Source: Anadara kagoshimensis (taxonomy: Eukaryota > Mollusca > Bivalvia > Arcoida > Arcidae). Taken from it: a DNA stretch of 64,000 nucleotides. The stretch spans positions 50,866,920 to 50,930,919 of the forward strand of contig CM037861.1 of NCBI GenBank assembly GCA_021292105.1, in the 5' to 3' direction. Positions 1 through 10,856 of the stretch are shown here, one piece after another (within the stretch, counting starts at the first letter, position 1; the number at the start of each line of letters is the position of its first letter). Both the position numbers and the translations under genes were made by a program. The notes under the pieces were generated by a model. It was not told the DNA's origin, made no database searches, and saw nothing but the letters and a program-made list of their open reading frames with translations.

Positions 1-95
1 AATTTTGGTTTCATAATTTTGGTCCAAGCACTACTGATGAGGAATTTTATTCCGAACACGGCCGTCTAGTGCTGTAAAAATTAAAACTGGTATAA
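1..95 (+). repeat. Hammerhead-bearing repeat, copy 1 (cut by window edge)
   Basis: This is the right end of the ~230-bp family described at 6325-6555. Hammerhead-like positions are 27-73: stem I arm AGCACTA 27-33, CTGATGA 34-40, stem II 41-53 and the return arm TAGTGCT 67-73. The conserved GAAAC reads GAACAC, so self-cleavage is unlikely. Confidence 0.8.
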
Positions 96-214
96 TATGT
101 AATTAAGTAGTTTAAGTAACATGTGATGCACGTGTCTGAATGAAAGTTCTAATTTGCATAGGTAGATTGACAGGTGCATTACACAGTGTAGTAGAAATAA
201 TAAATTAATAAATA

Positions 215-584
215 TACTGTCAAAACTGTCTATAAAGACCACACAAGAGAACCAGCAATTTAAGTGGCGTTTATCGACAGGCGATCTTTACATACAGGTT
301 CAAATAAAATGAATAAAGAACAATTAGGATACATTTCTACTGGCGTTTATAAGCAGGTGGTCCTTATATAGAGGTGGCCTTTTAGGCAGTTTGGATTGTA
401 CAGTCAAACCTGTCTATAAAAACCATCCAAGGGAACCAGCAATTTAAGTCGCCTTTATGGACAGGCGACCTTTACATACAGGTTCAAATAAAATGAATAA
501 AGAACAATTGGGGTAAAATTCTACTGGCGTTTATAAGCAGGTGGTCCTTATACAGAGGTGGCCTTTTAGGCAGGTTGGATTGTA
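215..584 (+). mobile_element. Two head-to-tail TA-flanked TIR elements (MITE-like)
   Basis: Two ~186-bp units (215-400 and 399-584) sit head to tail and share one TA. Each starts like TACAGTCAAACCTGT and ends with its imperfect complement, and neither holds an ORF. Other copies are at 6625-6809, 55141-55317 and 62302-62429. The TA flanks and short inverted ends suggest a non-autonomous element moved by a Tc1/mariner-type transposase; that assignment is inferred. Confidence 0.75.
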
Positions 585-585
585 T

Positions 586-1111
586 TAGCAGATAACATGT
601 CAATATGTATGGCCAGATACTACTTTTTTTCAAATGTAGCAGATGTGTAATATGGCGGCCTATCTTAATTGAGCATTAGATCCACCATAAGTAAATATTA
701 GCAATAAGATAAAGGTACTTTACGATAGCCAATGCATGCACACTACATATAGTGCCGCGAGTTTGACCTTGTCATTTGACCTTTAATTTGAATATGCAAC
801 CAGCCATATCCACTGTGTAATTTAGGGGTTATATAAAGTTTATATATAAGGATAGACGATAGCAATACTGGGTAACGGGTGTTTATGGTAATAAAACATG
901 CTGTCTTACCTAAATCACACAATTTGTAAGCCTAATGTCATTCAAATTAAAGGTCAAATAACCATGTCAAACTTGACGCATCATACCAAATGTTGTGACT
1001 GAAAAAAACCCTACAGATTTACTTGGCAACAGCCGACACGACCAAGAGCACAACACAATACAAATTAGAGATAATAAACACACAAGGAAGAAAAACACGT
1101 CTTAAGGTTAT
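586..1111. other. No gene seen
   Basis: This is AT-rich sequence with no supported ORF. A short inverted similarity (phrases around 765-800 and 940-975, each including a TTTGAC/GTCAAA segment) hints at a decayed foldback, but I cannot place its ends. Confidence 0.4.
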
Positions 1112-1904
1112 AAATTCCCCGACTTTGGACGGAATCGGGTGTAAATGTCCAGCAGTGTGGTTATAGAACGTATTATAAGAGGACCTCAACTATACAACGT
1201 CAGATAAAGCCATTATTTTTTTTTTTAAAAAGTTTTATGGTCGTCATCACAGTATTTGTTTATCGCTATGAAATGCTTCATCTTTTAAATTTTTTTAAGT
1301 ACAACGATGTTTTTAAAACAGTTTCGTCTATTATTTTTTAATGGGTAAACTTGTATTATTGATAAGGGCCAATTTGTTAACCCAAACGAAGCTTTCAAAA
1401 ACTTGTTTTAATCTTGCAGAATTTTTTGTTCAAATTTTTAAACATATGCATGTATTTTATGTCTAAAATGTTTGTGGACAGGAAAGGAATTGGTATAGTA
1501 AGGTGCTCAAGAGGCTTGTACGCGTTGTTTGCTTTGCTTTACATGGTAATGGAATCTACAGAATTTTAAACACCATATATAGGCAAACCAATGGTATATT
1601 ATTTCAAAGTTTTATCAAATAAATAATAACTTTAAAATCAGTAGGACTAGTATTTCGTCTGTCCACCTTTGTTCCGAAACATTTCCTTGATGGTTGCAGG
1701 CATGCTTTCATAAATACTTTCTGTCCATACTACCATTCAAATCGTACTGATTTCCAATGTCTTGGCTCGTTTATAGTGCATCAACATATGAACATATACT
1801 TTCCCACCGATATAATCTAGGCGACATATCATAGTTAAGTAGCTTTACCTGTTTGTTTTACCTGTCATAGTTGAAATAGACTTATGACACTGATCATTAT
1901 TTTG

Positions 1905-2130
1905 TTGAAAACTATACTATTTTCCAAATTTCCCGCTAGATAAAATCAATAACTAAGGTATACTCCCTACTACAAACTATTTCTAAGCTAAATTTGGTTC
2001 AATATATTTTGGTCCTTTGGATATTATTTCAACATCTTGAACAACTTTTAGTTTCAAGCACTACTGATGAGGAATTGTATTCCGAAACGTCCGTCCAGTG
2101 TTGTAAAAATACAACTGGTATAATATGTTA
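1905..2130 (+). repeat. Hammerhead-bearing repeat, copy 2
   Basis: Full-length family member lying inside the Tc1-like relic of duplication unit A. Its ribozyme is at 2057-2102. Confidence 0.85.
2057..2102 (+). ncRNA. Hammerhead ribozyme (type I, minimal), core kept
   Basis: Parts seen: stem I arm AGCACTA 2057-2063, CTGATGA 2064-2070, stem II GGAA/TTCC with a 5-nt loop 2071-2083, GAAAC 2084-2088, tetraloop GTCC, cleavage triplet GTC 2093-2095, return arm CAGTGTT 2096-2102. Stem III is two base pairs, as in ribozymes reported from Penelope-like elements and retrozymes. Stem I has one mismatch next to the core and one G-U pair, which may weaken activity. Confidence 0.75.
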
Positions 2131-2708
2131 TCATTAAAAAATACTAAACATTCACTCAATACACCAATGTCATTAACAACGTGTTTGGTAGTTTTGTCTT
2201 TTCAGTGTTCCTGTCACCTTTTTTAACATTTCTGACCCGTACTATGTTATAACTCCCGAACTAAACTTGAGTTCTTTTATTTTGGTCTGTATAAGTTTTT
2301 GTATTTTTTGTGTAATTATGGCGGGGAATGTTTTTCTAAGACTATTTGTTAGATTAACAATGATTCTTATGGAATAGAACCTCTTTCTATAATGTCACCT
2401 TTTTTTAAATGAGCCCTTGCCTACTGTAGTCTTTTCTGTTTGTTTATTGTCACGGGTGTTTTCACTTATCTTTAGTGCAAATTTCTTCTAATTGTCTCTC
2501 TTTCAACCCTTCTTCCAACTCTATCTGTTTTACTAACTAGGTCAGTGTTTGTTACATATCCTTTTTTTATTATTACTCTTCTTATAACCTGTATTTCTGT
2601 CAACATCCTTGGAGGTCTTGCTCCTGTTTCTCTGTCATTTGATAGGGTTTCCCAGGTTTTCTGCATGGGACCTCTGCAAACTTCCGCATTTAAATGTTTC
2701 ATTAGTGT

Positions 2709-2866
2709 TGAATCACACTAAAGCAAATTAAAAACATTGAAACTGACAAGTTAGGTTAGACACGTGAACTTCCACCAGGGAAGTGAGGCCGGGTGCTCCG
2801 GAAGGGTAAGCACCTCCTATTTAGCAAGCTACACCCGCCACGTGTGTAATATAAATTGAGCAAAAA
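2709..2866 (-). mobile_element. PLE 3' tail, antisense, in duplication unit A
   Basis: Matches the complement of the non-coding 3' end of the PLE at 18985-19190. The terminal GTTTGTTTTTGATTA end is missing. It forms the right edge of the duplicated unit. Confidence 0.85.
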
Positions 2867-3659
2867 AATTCCCCGGCTTTGGACGGACACGGGTGTAAAT
2901 GTCCAGCAATGTGGTTATAGTACGTATTATAAGAGGACCTCAACTATTCAAAGTTACATAAAGCCAGTATTTTTAAAAAAAAAGTTTTATGGTCGTCATC
3001 GCAGTATTTGTTTATCGCTATGAATTGCCTCATCTTTCAAATTTTTTAAGTACAACGGTTTTTGTAAAACAGTTTTGTCTATTATTTTTTAATTGGTAAA
3101 CTTGTGTTATTGATAAGGGGCAATTTGTTAACCCGAACGAAGCTTTCAATAACTTGTTTTAATTTTGCAGAATTTTTTGTTCAAATTTTTAAACATATGC
3201 ATGTATTTTATGTCTAAAATGTTTGTGGACAAATTACAGGAAAGGAATTGGTATAGTAAGGTGCTCAAGACGCTTGTACGCGTTGTTTGTTTTGCTTTAC
3301 GTGATAATGGAATCTACAGAATTTTAAACACCATATCTAGACAAAACAATGGTTGATTACTTCAAAGTTTTATTAAATAAATGTTAACTTTAAAATCAGT
3401 AGGACTAGTATTTCGTCTGTCCACCTTTGTTCTGAAACATTTCCTTGATGGTTGCAGGCATGCTTTCATAAATACTTTCTGTCCATACTACCATTCAAAT
3501 CGTACTGATTTCCAATGTCTTGGCTCGTTTATAGTGCATCAACATATGAACATATACTTTCCCACCGATATAATCTAGGCGACATATCATAGTTAAGTAG
3601 CTTTACCTGTTTGTTTTACCTGTCATAGTTGAAATAGACTTATGACACTGATCATTATT

Positions 3660-3885
3660 TTGTTGAACACTATACTATTTTCCAAATTTCCCGCTAGTTA
3701 AAATCAATAACTAAGGTATACTCCCTACTACAAACTATTTCTAAGCTAAATTTGGTTCAATATATTTTGGTCCTTTGGATATTATTTCAACATCTTGAAC
3801 AACTTTTAGTTTCAAGCACTACTGATGAGGAATTGTATTCCGAAACGTCCGTCCAGTGTTGTAAAATTAAAACTGGTATAAAATG
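3660..3885 (+). repeat. Hammerhead-bearing repeat, copy 3
   Basis: Duplicate of copy 2, carried by the tandem duplication. Its ribozyme is at 3815-3860. Confidence 0.85.
3815..3860 (+). ncRNA. Hammerhead ribozyme, core kept (duplicate)
   Basis: Same parts as 2057-2102: AGCACTA 3815-3821, CTGATGA 3822-3828, GAAAC 3842-3846, GTC 3851-3853, return arm 3854-3860. The distance from the copy 2 cleavage site is about 1,758 nt. Confidence 0.75.
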
Positions 3886-4468
3886 TAATCATTAAAAATA
3901 CTAAAGAAACATTCACTCAATACACCAATGTCATTAACAACGTGTTTGGTAGTTTTGTCTTTTCAGTGTTCCTGTCACCTTTTGTAATATTTCTGACCCG
4001 TACGGTGTTATAACTCCCGAACTAAACTTGAGCTCTTTTATTTTGGTCTGTATAAGTTTTTGTATTTTTTTGTGTAATTATGGCGGGGAATGTTTTTCTA
4101 AGACTATTTGTTAGATTAACAATGATTCTTATGAAATAGAACCTCTTTCTATAATGTCACCTTTTTTTAAATGAGCCCTTGCCTACTGTAGTCTTTTCTT
4201 TTTGTTTATTGTCACGGGTGTTTTCACTTATCTTTAGTGCAAATTTCTTCTAATTGTCTCTCTTTCAACCCTTCTACCAACTCTATCTGTTTTACTAACT
4301 AGGTCAGTGTTTGTTACATATCCTTTTTTATTATTACTCTTCTTATAACCTGTATTTCTGTCAACATCCTTGGACGTCTTGCCCCTGTTTCTCTGTCATT
4401 TGATAGAGTTTCCCAGGTTTTCTGCATGGGACCTCTGCAAACTTCCGCATTTAAATGTTTCATTAGTG

Positions 4469-4652
4469 TCGAATCACACTAAAGCAAATTAAAAACTTTG
4501 AAACTGACAAGTTAGGTTAGACACGTGAACTTCCACCAGGGAAGTGAGGCCGGGTGCTCCGGAAGGGTAAGCACCTCCTATTTAGCCAGCTACACCCGTC
4601 ACGTGTGTAATATAAATTGAGCAAAAGGAACATAGAACTATGGGAAAATGTA
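4469..4652 (-). mobile_element. PLE 3' tail, antisense, in duplication unit B
   Basis: As 2709-2866 but running about 25 bp further into the PLE end (up to the GAACTATGGG phrase), which suggests unit B keeps the original right-hand junction. Confidence 0.85.
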
Positions 4653-5213
4653 AAGACTTTGAACTCAAGCCAAAAAGGTAACATATCCAGTATGATAGGA
4701 GATGTTCATCTAATCGGTCACCATGGATCATCAAAATACCTGAGTGCGATTAGTATCTTTATCACTTATATGGGAAATAATTTACTATAATACATTTTCA
4801 AAAAGAAATGATATTGAATAAACAGTCATTATTGAATAAAATATAGAATAGATACGATTAGCGAGTGGCATGACACCTATCTTTAACATAACGACCTTAA
4901 CACAAACGATTTAACAAAAAACAAATATCCCGCCTCCTCCTGCTCATCATCATTATCAAAGTCGGTTTTCGATGATTTAAATAAATACAAATACTATTTT
5001 GGTATTCATATATATTGTATTTGCGTGAACATCGGCTATTTACCTTTAACACAAATGTTTTTTATTTTACCCTTTTTGAATCTTATAGAAACACAAGTTT
5101 TTGTTTCAACCCACAAAAAACAATACATACAGTTTAATATTCAGATCACATACAAGATTGACGGTCATTTTGTGGTTTAGTTTTACTTTACAAGTTATCA
5201 CCAAAAGCAAATC

Positions 5214-6180
5214 TGTCCATATTCGAATTACAATCCCTAAAAAGCAAAACGGAAAAAACTTTGAAAACTGGCAAACCAAATAAAATACGTGGACTTCAAC
5301 CAGGGAGGTGAGTCCAGGCGCCCAGGAAGGGAAGTAATCCTGTCTAGTAGCTACATCCGTCCCGTCTGAAATCGAAATTGGAAATAAAATAACTAAACCA
5401 ATAGGACGTGAAATATGTGGATTTCAACCAGGGAGGTGAGTCCAGGTGCCCAGGAAGGGACAGTACTCCTGTCTAGTAGCTACATCCGTCACGTCTGAAA
5501 TCGAAATTGGGAATAAAATAACTAAACCAATAGGACGTGAAATATGTGGACTTTAACCAGGGAGGTGAGTCCAGGTGCCCAGGAAGGGACAGTGCTCCTG
5601 TCTAGTAGCTACATCCGTCCCGTCTGAAATCGAAATTGGGAATAAAATAACTAAACCAATAGGACGTGAAATATGTGGACTTTAACCAGGGAGGTGAGTC
5701 CAGGTGCCCAGGAAGGGACAGTGCTCCTGTCTAGTAGCTACATCTGCAACGTCTGAAATTGAAATTGGGAATAAAATAACTAAACCAATAGGACGTGAAA
5801 TATGTGGACTTTAACCAGGGAGGTGAGTCCAGGTGCCCAGGAAGGGACAGTGCTCCTGTCTAGTAGCTACATCCGTCACGTCTGAAATCGAAATTGGGAA
5901 TAAAATAACTAAACCAATAGGACGTGAAATATGTGGACTTCAACCAGGGAGGTGAGTCCAGGTGCCCAGGAAGGGACAGTACTCCTGTCTAGTAGCTACA
6001 TCCGTCACGTCTGAAATCGAAATTGGGAATAAAATAACTGAACCAATAGGACGTGAAATACATGGACTTCAACCAGGGAGGTGAGTCCAGGTGCCCAGGA
6101 AGGGACAGTGCTCCTGTCTAGTAGCTACATCTGCAACGTCTGAAATCGAAATTGGGAATAAAATAACATGAAGCAATAGG
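5214..6180 (-). repeat. 129-bp satellite (7 units) grown from a PLE tail
   Basis: A normal antisense PLE tail starts at 5214. From 5286 its core (CCAGGGAGGTGAG and following) repeats seven times. The phrase GGGAGGTGAG starts at 5303, 5431, 5560, 5689, 5818, 5947 and 6076, so the period is 128-129 bp. Each unit corresponds to the PLE 3' non-coding region plus a spacer reading AAATAACTAAACCAATAGGA. Units are about 95% alike, so the array is young relative to the dispersed tails. Confidence 0.9.
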
Positions 6181-6324
6181 ACGTTTGATATATATATCAA
6201 AAACTTTGAATACTTATCAAAATATTGCGAGGAGTGGAGTGGTGAGTGCATTTATGTTTAAAATGATAATGGATACATGTGCAATTCAAATGATAAGGTA
6301 CTATTCAGATTAATAGATAAAATG

Positions 6325-6555
6325 TATAATTTGCATTTCCTACCAGTTTTAATTTAACAGCACTAGACAGCCGTTTCGGAATACAATTCCTCATCAGTAG
6401 TGCTTGGACCAAAAATGTGAAACAAAATTGTTTTTAAAGATGTTGAAAAGATGCCCAAAGGACCAAAATGTATTTAACTAAATTTAGCAAAGGAAATACT
6501 TTGCATGAGGGAGTATACCACAGTTTGGAGCAATTTAAGATTTAGCCAATAGTAT
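6325..6555 (-). repeat. Hammerhead-bearing repeat, copy 4 (best copy)
   Basis: Read on the minus strand, the family runs: AT-rich start, CCTCATGCAAAGTATTTCC-like block, GGTCCTTTGG block, TTTTGGTCCAAGCAC, ribozyme, then a tail ACTGGTATAATATGTAAT-like. There is no ORF. About 14 copies occur in the window, in both orientations. The compact non-coding body with one ribozyme per unit resembles animal retrozymes or the terminal repeats of Penelope-like elements. Confidence 0.85.
6359..6404 (-). ncRNA. Hammerhead ribozyme (type I, minimal), all core positions kept
   Basis: On the minus strand: stem I arm AGCACTA (6404-6398), CTGATGA (6397-6391), stem II GGAA-TTGTA-TTCC (6390-6378), GAAAC (6377-6373), loop GGCT, GTC (6368-6366), return arm TAGTGCT (6365-6359). 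Stem I is a perfect 7-bp helix and every conserved core base is present. Cleavage would follow the C at 6366. The two-base-pair stem III is known to work poorly in monomers and better in dimers, so activity in this genomic context is uncertain. Confidence 0.85.
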
Positions 6556-6624
6556 AATAGAAAATAAGTTAAAGTAATAGCAGTAACATTGTTACAGTAA
6601 CAGGTAGATTTACAAAGGAAGATG

Positions 6625-6809
6625 TACAGTCCAACTTGCCTTAAAGGTCATCTCTATATAAGGGTCACCTGCTTATAAGGGCCTGTAGAATTATATCCCA
6701 ATTGTTCTTTTTTCATTTTATTTGAAATTGTATATAAAGGCACCATTTGCCCATAAATGCCACTTTTATTGGTTCCCTTGGGTGGCCTTTATATACAGGT
6801 TTGACTGTA
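6625..6809 (-). mobile_element. TA-flanked TIR element (MITE-like), minus copy
   Basis: 185 bp, inverted relative to 215-584. It begins TACAGTCCAACTTGC and ends GGTTTGACTGTA. Non-coding. Confidence 0.75.
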
Positions 6810-8539
6810 TATTTGCAACAATACATTCTACTTATGTGCATTGAACTTTCACTTAAATTTATGAACTAAGTGGCGATAAAATATTTTACACCAGGGGTAA
6901 TAACTGTAAAACATCGACAAAAATGAAAAGCGTTTCAGTAATAGGGGAATATAAAACAAGAAACAGATTTTCAGTAATGTGCATAAAACCTTCATTTAAA
7001 TCTTTAAATTTTACAACTTTCAAAATGTTAAGTTTTATGGGGAAAGTTGTAGTTGGTAGTGGGAGTCAATGACCTTGTACTTAAAAATGTTGCGAAAATA
7101 ATCATGACTTTAATCGCTGTTTAACTTTCAAATGCATATACATTCATGGTAATATTTTTTAAATAAGACGCATATAAACTATGAATCTGTTAAATGTTCT
7201 AATTTTAATAACATCCATCTTGGATGCATGATCGAGCTGTCCTAATCCCAAAAATAATGCATTTTTTTATTACAACTTCCAAATGCATATACCTATACTC
7301 TTTATGGACCCGAACCATAGCTAAAAATGTAAATCAAGTAGCCTTCTAGCTGCGCGCTTTGATTGGAACTTTTAATTAGTCGGTCATGAAATTTTCAATG
7401 AACTAAAGTACATTTCATATAACAGCTAGACGCTCCTAGACGGCTTTGGAAGGTCAGCAGCATTGTGCGCGAAAATATAAAAATAATTTGTATTCTCCTG
7501 CAAACAAAATAGAATCAATCATTTTTCGTGCACAGGAACTATTGCTTAACAGTTGGAATTATTTTCACCTAAGTGGATCTAACTTCTTTGTAAAAGTAAC
7601 CATATCAACAGATTTTTTAGAATATTACCATCAACGTACTAGTAAATAGATCCATTAAACTAGCTGTAATGACCTATAGGTTGGTATTGTGCATCACTTT
7701 TTCTTGAAATTTCTTCTACATGTAAATGACGTATATTTGGAAGTTGAAATTCAACTGACAAATTCAACGGATTATCCGTTTATGACGGATTTGTACCTTA
7801 AAATGGATAAACAGACTGATAAATTAAAAAGGTCAAATTAGATGGATATTTCCCATTTTGAATTAAAAGAACTAAAATTCGGAATTTTTGTATGGAAATT
7901 GTACCAAAATCAAACATTTAACGATAAAAAAGTACCTAAAATGACAACCTTGCACACTAAAATGTACCGATCTGGACAAATAAATAAATTTCATTGGTCA
8001 GCCCTTTTACTATCTTCACATGTGGTCCTCTTTATTTTAGCAACAGTAACTATAATGAATAAGAATGGTTAAATTCAGAATAAGAAGGAAATACAAATAA
8101 TCATTTTGAGTAACCCTCATTAATAAGCCATTCACACAGATTTTTTTAATTCACCAATGCAAATTTCTCTGTTTGCAAACAATTCTCTGTGTATACTAAC
8201 AGCATGTCGACCTAGATATTTACACTGGGGCGTGCATTTTGTTAATGTGGTTTTAGTTTTTTTCAAGGACCCCTTGTATTCATAAAGCTGAAACTTTGGA
8301 ACTGGTAGTTCCAGTGGTAGGTAGATAATGACAAGAATCTGTGTGAACTCCGAAGACTGTAGTCATTAAAGGCTTGGAGCAAACAAAGTTTGGATACGCA
8401 TGGTTCGTTGATTAACTTTAACCACTGCACCAGTGGATTGTTAATACTGACATGCAATCACGGGGATGTATTTTAGGTAATGGGTAATTTGGTGAACTGT
8501 GACAAAGAGAAGAGTGGTATACCAAGAAAAACTTATCCA
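6810..8539. other. No gene seen
   Basis: AT-rich sequence. ORFs at 7446-7649, 7842-8072 and 8263-8457 have no recognisable domain. Short phrases recur (AAATGCATATAC near 7130 and 7270). Confidence 0.4.
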
Positions 8540-8605
8540 TTTTGAGCACCAGACCTCATTTCCCTGGTGGAAGCTCGAAATGGACCAAATTCTTGCTTTG
8601 AATTG
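8540..8605 (+). mobile_element. PLE 3' tail scrap, sense
   Basis: Only the GAGCACC...CTTCCCTGGTGGAAG-like core of the PLE end is recognisable. Confidence 0.65.
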
Positions 8606-9303
8606 TCTTCATTGTTTTACCTACTTGAAACATGTGCTGAGTTGGTATGATAAAACGATACTTTGTCTCATTTGATAGCTTTTTATTTAAACATTTTTGT
8701 TGCTTGACAATATTCTTGAAGATCATGTGCATTTTCAAAATATAATTAGATTAAATATGTATGCGTTTTATAAGACATGCTATCATACGGTTGAAATTAC
8801 ATTGAATTTCCATTGCGTTTTCAATACGTCTTTCTTACGATGCCCTAAAAGTATTATTTCCATTAGTAGAAATGTTTCTGTGCATTTTGTCGGCTTTCAT
8901 TTCTGTTAAATGGCAAACGCATTTTACATTTTTCCATTATCAACGTATTCACACCGTTAAGATGAAAATAAAATTGGCTAATAATTTATATTATTTAAAA
9001 TCTGATATTTTGCACAAAAAGTGATTGCTGACAGATCTGCTGTTTCTGATATGGAACAAATAAAACGCTGAATCTCCTTTTAACACCTTCTGAGAACAAA
9101 ACATTATAGTGTTATTACGCTACAAAACCAATCCTGGTTTTTGCTACATGTCATTTCCAAATGTTGTTAATGGTTGTTTGAAAATGATATGCCCCATTTC
9201 AGGTTTAAATATGTGATACCGATAATTTAGTTCAGAACGATATGATTTTAGTGCTGCCAAATTAAAGCACCTTTATTTCAACTATTAACATAAAATCATA
9301 CGC
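8606..9303. other. No gene seen
   Basis: AT-rich; overlapping short ORFs on both strands (8556-8738, 8697-8909) look like chance. Confidence 0.4.
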
Positions 9304-9415
9304 CGGTCTAAATCACAATTCTAAATGCAAAGTAAAAACTTTGTAAACTGACACGTGAGCTTCAATCAGGGAAGCGACAAAGAGAAGGTTATACACCCGT
9401 TACGCGTGAAATTCG
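9304..9415 (-). mobile_element. PLE 3' tail, antisense, decayed
   Basis: AATCACAATTCTAAATGC, AAAACTTTGTAAACTGAC and AGGGAAGCGA match the PLE end. An internal stretch is lost. Confidence 0.75.
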
Positions 9416-10680
9416 TATACATTCTTCGGTATATTACATTCTTATCTTCAAATTGAAATTGCTAAGCTAAATTGCTCGTAATTGCTATTGCATAAAAGAA
9501 ATATATGCCAAGAAAAAAATCTTGAGCAAAGGGCTGCAAACATTTTTTCTGTCCGAATTTTAAACTTTTTCGTAGTAGGTTAAAAATCAAGATCCTTGTT
9601 TTAGGAACAAACGTTAAAAGCCATGGATAGCTTTGTTTTAGGAACACACTTCCGAGGTCCACATAATTTTATTTCCGAATTTTGGATAAAAAGTTTATTT
9701 TCTTGTTTGCGGAACAATGTTGAAAACAATAATATCAATGTTTTCTGGAAAAAAGAAAAATACTTCCGATTGCCCCAGGTACGTAGTAAGTAAATGTAGG
9801 GTTTTAAGTACAAAAAATTCGGAACTTGTTTAAAATTTAATTGAGTTTTGATTTCATTACGAGAAAATAATTATTCTTGATTCTAGTATTAAGAGGAAAA
9901 AACAATTAGCCGTAATTAACTGTACAATTATCAGAAACCGTCAGTACAATGACATCGATCGCTTTGTTACGCCCAAGTACGTCTCTGTGTAAAATTTAAT
10001 TAGAACTGAACGAAACGATTCCAAATCCCTATGGGCAGTTTGTTTACACAGTAATGGATTTTCTCGGATTTTCAGGATTGAAATGAATACGATACATATA
10101 CATTAAACACACACCATTGTATAAGCATGCGCATCTGATTTAATTCAAATGTAGCATAAAAACGACTGACCTTAATTTCATCTGAAGGAACTTATACAGT
10201 AGAGTAATATGCTGTAACTACTGCTACAAAGCTATTTGGTTAGTTTCTTCCTTGAAGCTCGGTTCATGATGACCATACTTCAGCGTAGTATGTATCGATT
10301 TTTGTCATTCAAAATGGACGCGTTATTTAGATAATGCTACTGATGGATTCCGCTGACGCTTCTCTTTCCAATAAGGAGCCATTTACACGTTTCATTGGTA
10401 AAGCAAGCATACGATGAAAATGACCATTTAGTGGTTATGGTCCATAGTTTACACTTCTATATGTCAAAGCACATATCTTTCCAGTAACAGGATTCTACTG
10501 GGATGATCTAAAAGGTTAAAGCAATAATACAGATTTTGAAAGAAAAGAAATTCAATAAGGAAACGAAACGAAGGATTTTTATGGCAGTTTTGAACTTCAT
10601 TAGGCTACAGAATATACTGTAACCGTAACCGATTTAAACTTTAGGCTAATTGTCTCAAAGCAGACGATTTCCGGCGGCGA
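9416..10680. promoter_or_regulatory. Upstream region of the CACNG-like gene, no clear signals
   Basis: This lies just upstream of exon 1, so the promoter and 5' UTR are probably within its last few hundred bases. I see no convincing TATA box, CpG-rich patch or upstream splice structure. A degenerate repeat with TTAGGAACA phrases covers about 9590-9720. Confidence 0.3.
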
Positions 10681-10856
10681 ATGGAAGGAAGAGAGCATCA
10701 CCCTCTAATCTCCTCATACATGTCTGATTTTTCATTACCGCTCATGATACAACCAAAGGTCTGGGATAACAAGAAGTTTTTACTACAAAGTGCATGCTTG
10801 AGTTTCTTCTTGGCGTCGTGTCCAGAGGCCATTCTGGGGCCGTATTGTTTTATAAG

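Larger units (their letters stand above)
1625..2702 (-). pseudogene. Tc1/mariner-like transposase relic, split by a hammerhead repeat
   Basis: The minus-strand reading at 2702-2472 (76 codons) ends in a helix-turn-helix style segment (...TDLVSKTDRVGRRVERETIRRNLH in part) typical of the N-terminal DNA-binding region of Tc1 transposases. Towards 1625-1800 the minus strand reads a decayed form of the transposase C terminus, better kept in the duplicate at 3381-3560. The middle is badly decayed and a hammerhead repeat (about 1905-2130) is inserted in it. No catalytic DDE/D triad can be read. Alternative: a distant DDE family; a profile search would settle it. Confidence 0.55.
1112..2866. repeat. 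1.75-kb tandem duplication, unit A
   Basis: Unit A of a head-to-tail duplication; unit B is 2867-4626. From left to right it holds a unique start, a scrap of PLE C-terminal coding sequence in sense (about 1215-1255), Tc1/mariner relics (minus) with a hammerhead repeat lodged inside, and a PLE 3' tail in antisense (2709-2866). The units differ by scattered substitutions and small indels, for example around 1478-1490 versus 3228-3245, so the duplication is fairly young but not brand new. Confidence 0.85.
3381..4460 (-). pseudogene. Tc1/mariner-like transposase relic (duplicate)
   Basis: Counterpart of 1625-2702. Its C-terminal part is the best preserved: around 3400-3480 the minus strand reads SMPATIKEMFQNKGGQTKY, fitting the usual Tc1/mariner ending (S-M-P-x-R/T-I ... 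G-G-x-T-x-Y). The N-terminal HTH-like part lies near 4230-4460. The hammerhead repeat 3660-3885 interrupts it at the same place as in unit A, so that insertion is older than the duplication. Confidence 0.6.
2867..4626. repeat. 1.75-kb tandem duplication, unit B
   Basis: Second unit, same order as unit A: start at 2867, PLE coding scrap near 2975-3010, Tc1 relic (minus) with its hammerhead repeat, and PLE tail at 4469-4650. Small ORFs at 3165-3356 and 3381-3578 (plus) are chance readings through these relics. Confidence 0.85.

Noticed and set aside
1112-4626. Tandem duplication as a product of rolling-circle copying of a ribozyme-made RNA circle
   Set aside because: Unit edges fall at the PLE tail and not at the ribozyme cleavage site, and the unit includes unrelated nested elements, so ordinary genomic duplication is simpler.
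10794-10856. Upstream in-frame ATG as the start of the TARP gene
   Set aside because: Weak context (T at -3), and it would add a 21-residue leader not expected in the family; the ATG at 10857 has a strong context and family-like spacing to TM1.
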